Shown here piece by piece: positions 33,508 through 45,530 of a stretch of 64,000 nucleotides of DNA. The notes beneath the pieces are model-generated. The model had not been told where the DNA came from, made no database searches, and saw only the letters and a list, made by a program, of their open reading frames with translations. Positions within the stretch are counted from its first letter, which is position 1, and every line of letters begins with the position of its first letter. The translations under genes and the position numbers were made by a program. The stretch spans positions 148,003-212,002 of the forward strand of contig NW_014577326.1 of assembly GCF_000485595.1 (NCBI RefSeq). Reading direction: 5' to 3'. The DNA is from Priapulus caudatus (taxonomy: Eukaryota; Priapulida; Priapulimorpha; Priapulimorphida; Priapulidae).

Positions 33508-34055
33508 AGGGCCGACACACCAGGCGATGCCATCGGCGATGATTCGCGCGATTCATGCGAGCCCGATGCATCGGCGTGAAAATCGCCGCTGTGTGCCACC
33601 TCAATCGCCGCCCGATGCTATCGGCCGATGCGTCGGCCGACTGGCATGCTTGCCCTGGCATCGCCACAGCATCAAAATCGTTTTGATATTATCGCCGATG
33701 GCCATCGGCCTGCATGCGCCTGCATCGGCATCCGCCTGTGTGTCCAACACCTCCCGATGCAGACCGAATTACAGCCCGATTTTAACAATCATCAGCCAAT
33801 CAGAAGTTGTTCAACTGATACGACATTTCGTCTCTGCTCTCTTCTCCTCTCGCACTGCGCGCGCGCAAGAATCCGGCGATCCATCGGCCCGATGCATTCG
33901 CTCTGGTGTGTCCACGACTGCGGCGAAATGCCATCGGCCGATGATCGGCCGATGGCATCGCCTGGTGTGTCGCATGCGAGGGGGCGCGATTGCCATCGGC
34001 CGATGGCGTCGGCCGATGCATCGCCATGGCATCGCGCTGGTGTGGTCCCGGCCCT
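33508..34055. mobile_element. Harbinger-like MITE with TTA target duplication (548 bp)
   Basis: Begins AGGGCCGACACACCAGGCGA and ends in the inverted equivalent (CTGGTGTGGTCCCGGCCCT). TTA is at 33505-33507 and 34056-34058. The interior is made of many short CATCGGCCGATG palindromes. A 3-bp TTA/TAA target duplication with GGGCC-type ends fits PIF/Harbinger derivatives. The empty site at about 950-966 and the second copy at 43500 support the boundaries. Confidence 0.8.
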
Positions 34056-34759
34056 TTAGCAGGAAGTTATCGGCAAATAATAGGCGAAAGAGATATTATA
34101 GAAAAATTTAAAGGACTTTGGTAGTAAATACATTCCGTGTTTATTTACCCAATAATTTTTTATTGAAACGGTCCAAGTGCCTCGTGCGTGTACAGGGTCT
34201 TTAGATATCGATGCCGCTTTCGTGTTGCATGCCAATAGCGCGGCGCATGCCGTCACACGGGCAGCAGGCGAGAAGAACGTTAAACGCCGGCAGACACGCT
34301 CTCTGCCTTACTGGCTCCCGTGATGCATCTGAACGGTAAGCCACGAACAAATATTTAGTCGCAACATCAAGTAAACGCCTGATGGAAGTTAATTTAGTCC
34401 GGCGGTACATGACGCCCGTACCGACTATACCTGATTTTACAACTCCGCGTGTCGGCATTGGGCGTATAAAATTCTGATCGAATTCAATCGCAGTCGCTAA
34501 TGTGGAGAGAGACTAAGTCGAGTCATAACACCGCCTCTGGCCAATAAGTTGATTACAGAAACAGGTGGTTGGCGAAGATCCATCGAGTCTATAAGCAATG
34601 CACTGTACGTGTAACACAAAAGTGAAGACTTGCAAAAAGCAAAGATCATTCAGACAAGTTAGCGAAAAAGGGCGTGAAAACGGCCGACAACGTACACGTG
34701 CACAAACTGTTTTTAATCATGGCGTGAGGGCTGACTCGATGAAACAAAAAACTGCCAAA

Positions 34760-34885
34760 CCCCCCCCCCCCCCCGGGGGGGTGTTTGCGGGGGGGGGGGG
34801 GGGGGGGCCCCCCAGCCCCCGCCCGCCCCCCCCCCCCCCCTCCCGCCCCCCCGCCGGCCCCCCCCCTTTTTTTTTTTTGTGTGTC
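34760..34885. repeat. Homopolymer G/C block inside repeat A (suspect sequence)
   Basis: Runs of 16 C, 7 G, 17 or more G, C-runs up to 14 and 12 T occupy about 125 bp. Repeat A' has none of this. Directly after the shared ACTGCCAAA it continues with ordinary sequence (near 42830). ORFs rich in Pro/Gly here are artefacts. Probably a sequencing or gap-filling error. Confidence 0.75.
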
Positions 34886-35500
34886 GGGATGTAGTTTGCC
34901 GCCCCGCCCGCGGCCGCCTTGAGCAGCATGTTTCGAGAGAGCGAGAGTGCGGCAGAGGCGAGCAGCGCTCAATCTGACGTGTACTGTACCTCGGGTCCCT
35001 TATATACCAGAGAATGCCCCCTGACGAGTCGAAAACGAATCGGTCACGGTTTGTCGCTGGACCGAACATGTTGTTTCCAAAATGGTATACGCACGCTATG
35101 GCCGTAAGAAAGTGTACAATTAAATTATTCATATGGCAGGCGAACTGATTTGAGGTTACATTTCTAGAGGAATCTATATATAACCCCATAGACAGATGTC
35201 TAGGAGCTTAATCTCTGTAAATTTTGAGTTTATTGAAGCACGATTAGTCTAATTTAATTTAACGGACGCAATTGTACAGCGTATCGCATACAGCGCTGTA
35301 CTTAAGCGGCAAGCGTGAGCGGATTCCATTTGGAAACCAAATGGCGTGCAAATCCTGAGTTTTGGCGGGGCATTACTCTCTGTATACAGGGACCCGGTGA
35401 CTGTAGCCGGGTATTCCTTCTGATAAATCTCCACTGGGCAACACGCGAATACAAAGTGCGCCGCTCTGCGAGGCCGCGTTCGCGCTCAGAGCATATTATT

Positions 35501-35640
35501 ATGATCTATCATACATGCTATATCTATGATACATCTATGATATATCTGATATTATGATACTACTGGATCTATGAATATATATCTATGAATTACATGATAC
35601 ATCTATCATATAATACAGATCTAAAATCTATGATAGGCTT
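35501..35640. repeat. ATCTATGATAC-type degenerate tandem repeat
   Basis: Repeated ATCTATGAT / TGATACATC units, AT-rich, adjoining the end of repeat A. Confidence 0.6.
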
Positions 35641-36490
35641 TGCTATACCGGTAGTGCTATATATATACTAATAATTTGGCTAATCTTGTGTGTGTGTGTG
35701 TTGTTTGTTGTCCTCGTTTCTCGCGCCCGCTGATTTTGTCCACTCATCGCGACCTAGACTGAAAGATATATTTCAGATCACCGACGTCTGAGATGTTCTG
35801 GAGCTGAGAAATTTTTTTTTAAAGTTCAAGTATTAGTATTTTAGTCAATAGATGGCAGTGCGTACAAGGCAATCCACATCACATAACGTGGGCAATTACA
35901 CTGCGCTCTCTGACTGCGCCGTATGAGCATATTCAGAATCAGCCACTCTGGCGAGAGTAGTTCTGGGCTCAATACAAAATCTATTTCCTTCGCGTCCTCA
36001 GATCCCCGCCCCCACTGCAGATTCGCCGTCCCTGATCACGTCTGCGTTTGCGTAACACCGTACTGACACAGTATTCAGTTGGCCAGTAGCTGTGCAGTGT
36101 TCTGTTGTACCCAGTGCAGTGGTTTTCCTTTTCAGTTACATGAAATATTTAACTTTATCTGTGTCACTTAAACAGGAGTTATAATTAAAGACAACATGTT
36201 GCTGTTCTGAACGGGTATACTTCTGCTAGTATATATAATTTAAAGTTGTTCAGGACCAAATTTATAGTGTTCGCGCATAATAGAGAACTCGCAGCCTAAG
36301 ATAAAACGTAACATATAAGTTTTTAGAATGCAGCAGCGTCTGGGCAGTGGTTCTCGGCTAAAATTTCAAAAAAGTTCAAGACAGTTAAAAATTTATAAAA
36401 ATTCTATTTCATGCATAGATCGGGCGTACAAGATTCAACATTACTAGCACAGTCAGCCGTCCTGTGTGAATCCACATGGTGTATAACCAT
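35641..36490. other. Intergenic, nothing recognised
   Basis: A short (TG)n at 35690-35701 and otherwise unremarkable sequence. Confidence 0.4.
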
Positions 36491-36493
36491 AAA

Positions 36494-36588
36494 CGGCCGC
36501 CAGTACCGAACTGGATAAAGCAATTCTGACCCTCTGTCCGCATAAAACCCATTGATTCGCTGGGTTCGAATCCCACCTCTTTGGAAAA
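36494..36588 (+). repeat. tRNA-like sequence (possible SINE head or tRNA pseudogene)
   Basis: An exact B box GGTTCGAATCC is at 36563-36573. Forty to sixty bases upstream, CCGAACTGGATAAAGCA (36506-36522) resembles a degenerate A box. The acceptor-stem ends do not pair, so it is not an intact tRNA. No poly(A) tail or target duplication was confirmed. Confidence 0.35.
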
Positions 36589-36894
36589 TGCTTTGTTGCT
36601 TTACCTTTTGGACCTGTTTGAGTATGTACTTCTGCCGTATTCACACATTAATTTCAAAATCTTAATTTTGTTACCGACACTTAATACGTTTTTAGTAAAA
36701 ATGCCAGCAATAAACTAACATGTAGTATGATAATGATAGCGCAAACTGAACGGGAACACTGTCACAGGAAGCCTATGTATGTTAGCATATCAAATATTAT
36801 TATATTTTCTATATAATTTCATTTTATTATTTATATTTTGAGCTTTTCATTTTAATGACTTTTAGCTTTTGACTTTCTTAATGATTTTTACTGT

Positions 36895-37150
36895 TGGGAT
36901 GCGGATGGGAATTGGATGGCATGCGATGGATGGGATGGGATGGGATGGGCATGGCAGTGGATAGATGGGATGGCTTGGGATGGCGGTGCGAGCGGATGGC
37001 ATGGCAATGGGATCGGCATGGCCTGGGGATGCGCGATGAGAATGGCGATGCGATGGATGGGATATGGGATGGGAGTGCGGATGGGATCGGTCAATTGGAT
37101 GGGATGGCATGGGACTGCCCGAATGCGGATGGATGGCATGGATGCAGTCG
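36895..37150. repeat. GATGG/GGGAT minisatellite-like tract
   Basis: Repeats of GGGATGGGATGG and GGATGGCATGG with interruptions. Several open frames on both strands are composition-driven. Confidence 0.8.
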
Positions 37151-37784
37151 GATAATCATATATAAGGTGTGATTTTTTGGGGTATTTTCCTTTCAACCAG
37201 CGGTCACCCAACTGAGTAACGCCACTGATTTCCCGGCAGACGCCGAGGTATCCCGCCTGAGTGCAGTAGATAGAAGATACACCTGTGTAACTTTAATGGA
37301 CTTGTGCTATATAACGTTTATCATGGAGATGCGTCGAGCGGCGAGCGTGGTGGTGGGTGGCTCTAATCCAGCAAAGCACGTTTCATCCTTTGTTACAGTC
37401 ACACAATCCATGTTTAACCCTCCTCTTGGAGGAGCAAAAGGTTATCAGACACTTACTCTTCCGCACGTCAGCAAGAAAGTAAGATTTTCACGGTCTTTCA
37501 ATAAAGTGATAAAACGGTAGTCAAAAAGGTAGGACAAAAAAAGTTTGCAATGTCCGTTGAACCATGTGCATCAGGAAATGTCCCAAAAAATCTGATTTTT
37601 CCGCGCCACTGTCCTTTGACCGTGAGCCCTCCAATTTCGCGCTGGTGATGGGTTTCGTCCCCATAATAGCTATAACATCAAATATTAAGAGCGTAAGGTG
37701 AGCCGTTGAAGATCAACTGTTGAACCTTTGAAGCGTCCTTGACCCCAGCAAATTCGACATCGCCGCAGTCCTTTCGGTCAGACC
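37151..37784. other. Intergenic, nothing recognised
   Basis: A 74-aa ORF at 37296-37520 shows no recognisable similarity. Confidence 0.4.
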
Positions 37785-39716
37785 CACCGACGTCCCGATA
37801 TCAATATCGTACATCGGCGCGTTAAGATTTGTGCCGTAACTGTTGGACTGCAGCGAACGGCATGATGGACATTCATGCGATTCTACAAGGCGCTGGCATC
37901 TGACTTCGTTACTGAGCTATAAGGGAGCAACCGTGCAGTGTTGCTTGTGATTATTCTCTATGCTACAGAGAACACACAGCGATATAAGCTACTAACAACC
38001 CCTGACCTTTCACTCACGCTTCCATCTTCTTTTTAGGATGTATCACTAGATCCTAGTATATCAGCCAATATATGTACAACACCGTTAAACATCTAACTGT
38101 TATCTACAGTTATGAAAGCGGTAGTCAAGTGCCGACGCGAAAAAGTTCTCACTGGTTTCTATTGCATCCGTGTCCTGTAACAGATAAGCAAGTCTGCCCT
38201 TTGATCTGCTGACCATCTGACCATCCTGGACATCTTTATGCAGTCACGCATTTTTGTACTGCAACAATCCACGTTTGCAAGACGCACGGTCTCTGTGTCC
38301 GGAATACCGCTATTCGCTATATAGCCGAATAAAGGGAAATCTGGTATTCCGCATATTTCACAAACCTTAAACCTTTCACCTTGCCGGTCAACTTTCCAAC
38401 ATATCACCTCTACCCACCCACTGTGAAGCGCCATTTCCGAGATGTGTTGCTATTTATCGATGCACATGGAAACCATCACGGACATCTTTGGCGGAATGCG
38501 CGGTTGACTCAGCAGGCATTCCACAGAAACCAAGTGATTTTCTGTGTGGAGTTGTGTGTACAGTAATCGCAGATGTGTAAGCCATATGTACTAGAGGGAG
38601 TAATGAGCAGAGACGACAATTAACCTTTCACAAGATTTCGCATGGTGATAATCTCGCACTTGAAATATGCAATCATGTACACTATTTGATTGAACTCTAC
38701 ATACATCTCTCTAGTTTCTTGTTGCGCACCGTCGAGTTAACAGTGAAACTCTAGGGTGCACACAGACACTCGCAACTCCGCACTAGAAAGAGCACAATTT
38801 CTCAATATATACTTTATATACACATATGAAAGCAAGGGACGATGATTCCACTACTTTACAAAACATGCAGTGCATAGATGATGTGTCAACCTTTGTGTAT
38901 CTGGTCTATGCATTACAGAATATAGTTCCGCAAAGAAATCGGCACTACGATCTAATTAATAAGGCTTGAGGAAGTTTTATGTGTTATCTGGAAGTAATTA
39001 TCAGGATTGAATAATAATTATTATTATATAGATTAATCTATTATTATTCACGTCCCTGGTTTTATGGTATAAGAGTACTGGTCAATGACTTATTCTCTCA
39101 TGATTAAATGTGTTATTATTCGCTATACATGTATTTAACTTTTTGAAAGGCTACTGTGTAACAAGCTAACTATGAGTATGAACCAGCGAACAAATGTACA
39201 CGAAGTCCAACAACTTTTCTTCCTATCCAAGAAGGCAATTGCTTCAAAAAACTTTTTGATAAACCCAATTTACATAAATAATATAAACTCTTGTAAGCGG
39301 TGTCATATTGATCGCGCCCACCGCAGCTGATAGATACAGTGATGGCATTGGAATCGTTGGAATTTTCATCATCGATCATCAGCCGCACCCACCAACCGAT
39401 TAACAATCGGTTGAATATTATTCAGCGCGGCACCAGAATTGAAATTATGACATATAATAACGTATTTTTCATAATCACAATATTCCTAAATGCTAACAGC
39501 ATTTCATACTTGCATTATGTTTTGGTGTAGGTTAGTTTTACTGGCTTCCCAACTGTAAAGTAACTAAAAAAACACAACAAATAAAATAAGGAGTCATATT
39601 TCATCAATGCTTTTTGATAATTTATTATTTATTTTCGTAATCAAGCACTTAGCCGGTTGCTGGCAGAGCGACTGGCTTTGCGATTAATAATCGATCCTCA
39701 GGACATCATACTAGAT
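37785..39716 (+). repeat. Long inverted repeat B (left copy)
   Basis: Reverse complement of 47152-49020 with many substitutions and small indels. Landmarks: GACGTCCCGATATCAA, GACATTCATGCGATTCTACA, GTCTGCCCTTTGATCTGCTG, AACCGATTAACAATCGGTTG and GATCCTCAGGACATCA. Both copies end at a GA tract with the GAGAGATGGGGAGAG motif. It includes AT-rich hairpins (TAATCTATTATTATT). Short shared ORFs (for example one reading MVRWSADQRADLL) are not recognisable. Confidence 0.8.
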
Positions 39717-39834
39717 ACTCACTTGAGGGAGAGAGATGGGGAGAGAAAGCAGAGAGATGGGGAGGAGAGAGAGATGAAGGAGTGAGGGGAAGGGGAGGGA
39801 GGAAAAGATAGAGAAGAGAGAGAGAAGAGAGAGA

Positions 39835-39876
<42 letters not shown>

Positions 39877-40252
39877 GGGGGGGGGGGGGAGAGAGACGAG
39901 AAGAAAGAGAGAGAGAGAGAAGAGAAGAGAGAAGAGAGAGAGAGAGAGAGAGAGATGGAGAAAGAGAGAAGAGAGAAATGCAGAGGGGTGAGGGAGGGGA
40001 GGGAGAGAAAAAAGTAAAAGATAAGAGAGAGAGAGGAGAGAGAGAGAGAGAGAAGAGCAGAGAGAGAGAGAGAGAAGACAGAGAGAGAGAGAGAGCGAGA
40101 GAGCGAAGAGAGAGGGAGAATGGGGAGAGAGAGAGGGAGAGGAGAGAGAAGAAGAGAGAGAAGAGATGGAGAGAGGAGAGAGAAAAATGAGAGGCGAGGT
40201 GGGGGGGGGTGAGGGTAGGGCGGAGCGGGAAAAAGATAGAAGAGGAAGCGAG

Positions 40253-40299
<47 letters not shown>

Positions 40300-40640
40300 G
40301 CGAGAGAGAGAGAGCGAGAGAGAGATGCGGGAGAGAGGAGAGAATGAGAGAGAGAGAGAGAGAGGAGAGAGAATGAGAGACGAAGAGACGAGAAAATGAG
40401 AGGGAGTGAGGAGGATGGACCCCGGGAGCGCAAAAAAGATAGAGAAGACGAGAGAGAAGAGAGAGAAGAGCGAGAGAGAGAGAGAGACGAGAGGACGAGA
40501 GAGGAGAGAGAGAGATGGAGAGAGGAGAGAGAGAGCGAGAGATCGAGAGAGAGAGAGAGAGAGAGATAGAAGAAAAAAAAGAAGAGAGAGTAGAGAGAGA
40601 GAGAGAGACAGGAGAGAGAGAGAGAGAGAGAGAGAGAGCA
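39717..40640. repeat. Long imperfect (GA)n tract
   Basis: About 920 bp of GA dinucleotides with scattered GAGATGGGG, AAAAAG and CGAG interruptions. ORFs of up to 347 aa (Arg/Glu-rich on plus, Ser/Leu-rich on minus) are artefacts of the repeat. Confidence 0.9.
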
Positions 40641-40694
40641 GAGAGCCGTGATACATCCCTTCCAGAAGAAGGTATCCCTGACAAAATAGCTGGG
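40641..40694 (+). repeat. Copy of 54165-54215 repeat end
   Basis: TGATACATCCCTTCCAGAAG followed by AAGGTATCCCTGACAAAATA and AGCTGGG is identical to a segment next to the 50-bp tandem array at 54 kb. Confidence 0.7.
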
Positions 40695-42082
40695 AAGCTT
40701 GTATTGATTTGACCTACGCGTTTCAGCTGAGGGGAACCACAGTGTCTTGCGGGCGTGCTCAATAAGTACCAGAAGGCCTCCTATGCCTCACGTTAGCTTG
40801 TGCATTAGCGCGCGCGCAACATTTATTTTAAGTGTTGTTGGGCTCAGGGAGGAGTAACAGATTTTTGCAGGGTGGCGTATACAGTGATCTAAAGGGCAAA
40901 AGACGGGTGTGTTGCGAATTCGTTCCTGTGCGCGCGTTCGTGCGTGTTTGTGAGGGTGCGTGTGTGACTACGTGCGTCTGTGTACTACTGCGTACGATAC
41001 TGTGCTTTCTAGCAGAGTATGTATATAGCTGTAAGTGTAATACCGTTTCACGATTTTATGCCCCACATGTATGCAATTATACTGCAATTTGTGGTAAAAT
41101 TGTTACTCGGTGAAATTGAAAGTCGTTACTTATAGTCCAGTGGCAAATTATTCACAGTAATGGGTGCAGCGGTAAGGTATTCGCATTGCAATAGGTGAAG
41201 CAGCCAGTTACAGTGCGCCTACAGGCGTAGTCATTCCGATCCCGAACCTTCCCATGTATATCTTATACGCAGCCCTGCACTTGCATAGAATCAAGAATGA
41301 TGTCGCTCTGCTGTTGTCAATAAATAAAATATTATGATTGCATTTGTTTGAGTGAGATAACTAGCGTCTTTTCGAGACTGTACACGCGCGTGTTTTTTTA
41401 TTACGCAAAGATATTGATTTCAATCGTCAAATAGATGAAGAAAAATGTGCACGTGTTCCACAGGGTTTCGCTCTAGCTCTGAAATATTAATGATGACCTC
41501 GAATCGGCCAAATCACGCCGCTCAATGCATGCAGGTTTGTGGTGTGGTTGAGCTAGGTGAGTTGTAAGGTAATTAATTGTGCGGGTTTTCCGTGTACTGC
41601 TACGCATGCTCAGCGAGCACGAGCATGTTTAATTATGAACTAATGGTTGTGACGGTTAGTTCTAAGATGCAGAGAGATTAAAGTCGGCAGCACTTTACGA
41701 GCTAAATTTAACGTTGAGTGGCTCGACCGATTCGTCGTGCATTTTCGACAAGTATGCGTTAAAATCCAGCACTGCCGTCTGTCATGTTCGATGTTGGTCA
41801 CACAGGAACCTGTAGCGGAATTGAGTCAAAATTATCGGAAACCTATAGCCAGTAGTCATATTCACATAATAACATCCTTATTTTACTTGTGCCAATAATT
41901 TACTGATAATTGCCAGATGCTTTCTTCCATGAAAAACGGTAAATAAACAATTGCTCGCACATATTAACTGCCAGAGCCAGTGTGTTACTGGAATAGCTAG
42001 GCTCATTCGTACAACGTGACACTGAAACCCATCTCAGCGAACATGGATTATTCACCACTGTAAGTTTGCCAAGATCGTTATG
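40695..42082. other. Intergenic with a tRNA-like A box
   Basis: TGGGTGCAGCGGTAAGG at 41161-41177 resembles a tRNA A box, and TTCCGATCCC at 41234-41243 a weak B box, suggesting an old tRNA-derived SINE. No other gene-like feature. Confidence 0.3.
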
Positions 42083-42297
42083 CTGGTCTAGGTTGTCATA
42101 GTGTTTATGCAACTCTAGGTTGTCATGGTGTTCATGAAGCTCTAGGTTGCCATGGTGTTCATGAAGCTCTAGGTTGCCATGGTGTTCATGCAGCTGTAGG
42201 TTGCCATGGTGTTCACGCAGCTCTAGGTTGCCATGGTGTTCACGCAGCTCTAGGTTGCCATGGTGTTCGTGCAGCTCTAGGTTGCCATGGTGTTCAA
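42083..42297 (-). repeat. 27-bp minisatellite (about 8 units) with open frame
   Basis: Eight units of CTCTAGGTTGCCATGGTG plus TTCATGCAG, the outer ones more diverged. The unit length is a multiple of three, so the minus strand keeps a frame of nine-residue repeats of type NLELHEHHG. The 177-aa ORF containing it has no other recognisable feature. The array sits exactly at the edge of repeat A'. Confidence 0.8.
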
Positions 42298-44155
42298 TAA
42301 TATGCTCTGAGCGCGAACGCGGTGGCAGGAGGGCGCACTTGATTCGGTTGCCAGTGAGTTTATCAGAAGAATACCCGGCTACAGTAGGGTCCCTGTATAC
42401 AGAGAGTTGCGCCAACTCAGGATTTGACGCCATTTTGTTTCCAAATGGATCCTCACCGCTGCCGCTTAAGTACAGCGCTGTATGGATACGCTGTACAATG
42501 GTCCGTAGTAATTAATTAGACTAATCGTGCTTCAATAAACTCAAAATTTACAGAGATTATAGCTAAGACATCTGTCTATGGGTATATATAGATTTCTAGA
42601 AATGTAACTGAAATCGTTCGTGCCATATGATAATTTAATTGTACACTTTCTTACGGCCATAGCCGTGCGTATCCATTTGGAAACAACATGTCGTCCAGCG
42701 ACAACGTGACCGATTCTTTTCGACTCGTCATGGCGCAATTCTCTGTATATAGGGACCCTAGGCTACAGTACACGTCAGTTGAGCGCTGTCGCTCTGCGGC
42801 ACTTGTCTTGCAAACATTGTCAAGAAAGCACGTTTGGCAGTTTTTTGGTTTCATCGAGTCAGCTCAGCATGATTAAAACAATGTGAACACGTGTACGTTG
42901 TCGCGTTTTCAAGCTTTTTGCTAACTTTGTGAAAATGATCTTTGCTTTTGCAAGTCTTCACTTTTGTTACACGTACAGTGCATTGCTATAGAATCGATGA
43001 TTCTCGCCAACCATCTGTTTGTAATCAACTTATTGGCCAGAGGCGGCTAGTATATACTGCAGTAGTCTCTCTCCACATTAGGGACCTGCGATTAATTCGA
43101 TCAAATTTATACCCCAATGCACAGCGGAGTTGTAAAATCAGCGTATATCGGTACGGGCTCATGTACCCGACTAAATTAGTTCCATCAGGCTGTTTTACTT
43201 GATTGCGACTAAATATTTGTTCGTGGCTACCGTTCAGATGGCATCACGGGAGCCAGTAGCAGAGAGCGTGTCTGCGGCGTTTACCGTTCCTCCTCGCCTG
43301 TGCCCGTGTGACGGCATCCCCGCGCTATTGCATGCAACCCACGAAAGCGGCATCGATATCTAAAGACCCTGTACACGCACAGGCACTTGGAACGTTTCAA
43401 TAAAAAAATATGGTAAATAAACACGGAATATATTTACTACCAAAGTCTTAAATGTTTCTATATTCTCTTTCGCCTATTATTGCCGATAACTTCCTGTAAA
43501 GGGCCGGACACACCAGGCGATGCCAGGGCGATGCCATCGGCCGACGCCATCGGCCGATGGCATCGCGCAGTCGTGGACACACCAGGCGATGCCATCGGCC
43601 GATGGCATCGCCCGATTCTTGCGCGCGCAGTGCGAGAGAGAGAGAGAGAGAAAGTCAGTATCATTGAACAACTCTGATTGGCTGATGAATTGTAAAATCG
43701 GGCTGGCATCGGGCTGGCATCGGGCAGTCGTGGACACACCAGGCGATGCCGATGCCAGGCCGATGCCAGGCCGATGCCAGGCCGATGCCATCGGGCGATA
43801 ATATCAAAACGTTTTGATCTGTGCGATGCCAGGGCGATGCCATCGGCCGACGCCATCGGCCGATGGCATCGGCGGCGATTGAGTGGACACACCAGGCGAT
43901 TTTCACGCCGATGCCATCGGCCGATGGAATCGGCCGATCATCGGCCGATGGCATCGCCTGGTGTGTCCGGCCCTTAAATGCCGTTCGTATAATAATAATA
44001 TATTATATATTACCGCACGCACGCCGCTGTGCACAAACAACAAGAATAAATAGTTGTTCTTTATTCTTTCCGTACGTGTTTATTTACAATATTTTTTTAT
44101 TGAAACGTTCCAAGTGCCTGTGTGTACACGCAGCGCCTGGTTGCCGCGCGCGCAA
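42297..44155 (-). repeat. Long inverted repeat A' (right copy)
   Basis: Inverted counterpart of 33318-35500, shorter because it lacks the homopolymer block and because its MITE is smaller. It begins next to the 27-bp minisatellite at the shared GCTCTGAGCGCGAACGCG motif. Confidence 0.8.
43500..43974. mobile_element. Harbinger-like MITE, second copy (475 bp)
   Basis: Ends AGGGCCGGACACACCAGGCG and GCCTGGTGTGTCCGGCCCT, flanked by TAA on both sides (43497-43499 and 43975-43977). The interior is rich in GATGCCATCGGCCGATGGC palindromes and a GGCCGATGCCA tandem near 43745-43790. Same genomic position as the 33508 copy, as expected for insertion before the A/A' duplication. Confidence 0.8.
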
Positions 44156-44449
44156 TCCTCTGTCCCGCATGTAGGATACTGTTGGGTACAGCGCACCAAT
44201 ATGCACCAATCTGTGCACCAATGTTCGGTGCACAGCGCAGCAACGTGAACTCGGTCAAGCTGCTTTGAGCCGCTTTGAGATCGCGAGGCAGGATGCCAGT
44301 GCTAATATTCTCGGAATAGCGAAATATTCGCAGAATGCCAATGCGATGGATTGCTGACGGAAAAGGTCCGTGGGGACGAATATTAGTATAACCGTGGTTA
44401 CTTTGTCGCTGTGGTTTACAGGCGCCCGATGTCATAAATAGCTCAGATT

Positions 44450-44808
44450 CAGGGTTCGTAGCGGGTCTTCCAAAGTCTTATAAGTACTTATTTTGCCAAA
44501 AATAAAATAAGGGCCCTTATTAGTACTTATTTTTGGTGAAATTGTAGAAAAGTACTTAATAGTCCTTAATTTTTGCCAAAGGACCATTTTTGAACATTGT
44601 TTTATAAACTGTTCTCGACTTAGAGTAAGAATTGTTGTATATAATACGGAATAATTAAATCTGCTGTGCAATTGTGTATATAAATATTATTAGTGTACTT
44701 TAATAGTTGGTGATCTATCAGAAATCGTGTAAAAAAGTCTTATTTTGGCCTCCAGAAAGGGTCTTATAAGTCCTTATTTCAACATGTGTCTTACTACTAT
44801 GAACCCTG
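44450..44808. mobile_element. hAT-like or related MITE (359 bp)
   Basis: Ends CAGGGTTCGTAG and CTATGAACCCTG. AGATT occurs directly outside both ends (44445-44449, 44809-44813). The interior repeats GTCTTATAAGT.CTTAT units. The five matching flank bases are shorter than the 8 bp of a normal hAT duplication, so the class is uncertain. Confidence 0.6.
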
Positions 44809-45034
44809 AGATTAGTCATCAGACATCGTAACTCTAAAACTGGCGATATTTCTGTAGAGATAGTGTCGTGCGAACGTTGTGCCATGTTAGACTTATTGAT
44901 GTCGTAGCTAGTTATGACGTTTCTGACGGGAGGGGGGGGGGGTTTCTCCTTCCTGCTGTCGGACGGCGTGTATAGGCTCAGCAAAGCTCCGCTTGATCGA
45001 CTAACTGCCCGTTTGAGAAAATGCACTTAGTCGC
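44809..45034. other. Short intergenic stretch
   Basis: Contains a G-run near 44931-44941. No gene recognised. Confidence 0.35.
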
Positions 45035-45265
45035 TGCCTCGCGCGCACGCACGCACACGCGCAAGCACACGCACACGCGCAAGCACACGCACGCACGCAC
45101 GCAAGCACTCGCGCACGCACGCAAGCACTCGCGCGCAAGCACACACGCACGCACGCAAGCACTCACGCGCGCAAGCTGACACACAGGAAAACCCGCACGT
45201 ACGTGCACACACACACACGCACGCACGCACGCGCACACACACGCATGCACGCACGCACGCACACA
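45035..45265. repeat. (ACGC)n / CACGCA-rich tract
   Basis: Alternating purine-pyrimidine repeats of CACGCACGCA and CACACACA, with potential for Z-DNA. Cys/Val/Arg-rich ORFs here are artefacts. Confidence 0.9.
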
Positions 45266-45474
45266 TAGCTGTTATATCGACACTGCGACTAGCCGGCCTG
45301 CTAAGCTTCGCCTGCTCGCTGCATACACATCTCCGTGCGCATACACATCTCTTCCCCCTCCCCTCTTTCTCTATCTCTCGTACATTTAGTAACTAAGCGA
45401 GGTTGACGTGCTAGATTCCCATCTATTTTTGAGGAGGCACGTTGAGCGGCCGCGCGTGTCATCATACATGTAAT

Positions 45475-45483
45475 GCGCGCGTG

Positions 45484-45527
<44 letters not shown>

Positions 45528-45530
45528 TAC
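45475..45530. repeat. (GTGC)n microsatellite
   Basis: About 11 perfect GTGC units. Confidence 0.9.

Larger units (their letters stand above)
33318..35500 (+). repeat. Long inverted repeat A (left copy)
   Basis: Reverse complement of 42297-44155 with substitutions and indels. Landmarks in order: GGCACTTGGAACGT, TTGTTTGTGCACAGCG, the MITE at 33508-34055, GATATCGATGCCGCTTTCGT, AAGTGAAGACTTGCAAAA, ACTCGATGAAAC, GAAAGTGTACAATTAAATTA, GCGTTCGCGCTCAGAGCATA. It also contains its own small inverted repeat: GGCACTTGGAACGTCTTCAA at 33355 against GAAACGGTCCAAGTGCC at 34163, flanking the MITE. No recognisable coding sequence. Confidence 0.8.

Noticed and set aside
33508-34111. ORFs of 143 and 194 aa in the MITE
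   Set aside because: They lie inside a palindrome-rich MITE; its second copy does not keep these frames.
34598-35189. Gly/Pro-rich ORFs around the homopolymer block
   Set aside because: Caused by suspect G/C runs that the inverted copy lacks.
39706-40762. ORFs of 240-347 aa on the minus strand and several on the plus strand
   Set aside because: Products of the (GA)n repeat, not coding.
43500-43974. Many short GATGCCATCGGC repeats resembling a CRISPR-like array
   Set aside because: The genome is eukaryotic, the units are palindromic without regular unique spacers, and the block has transposon ends with TAA duplications.
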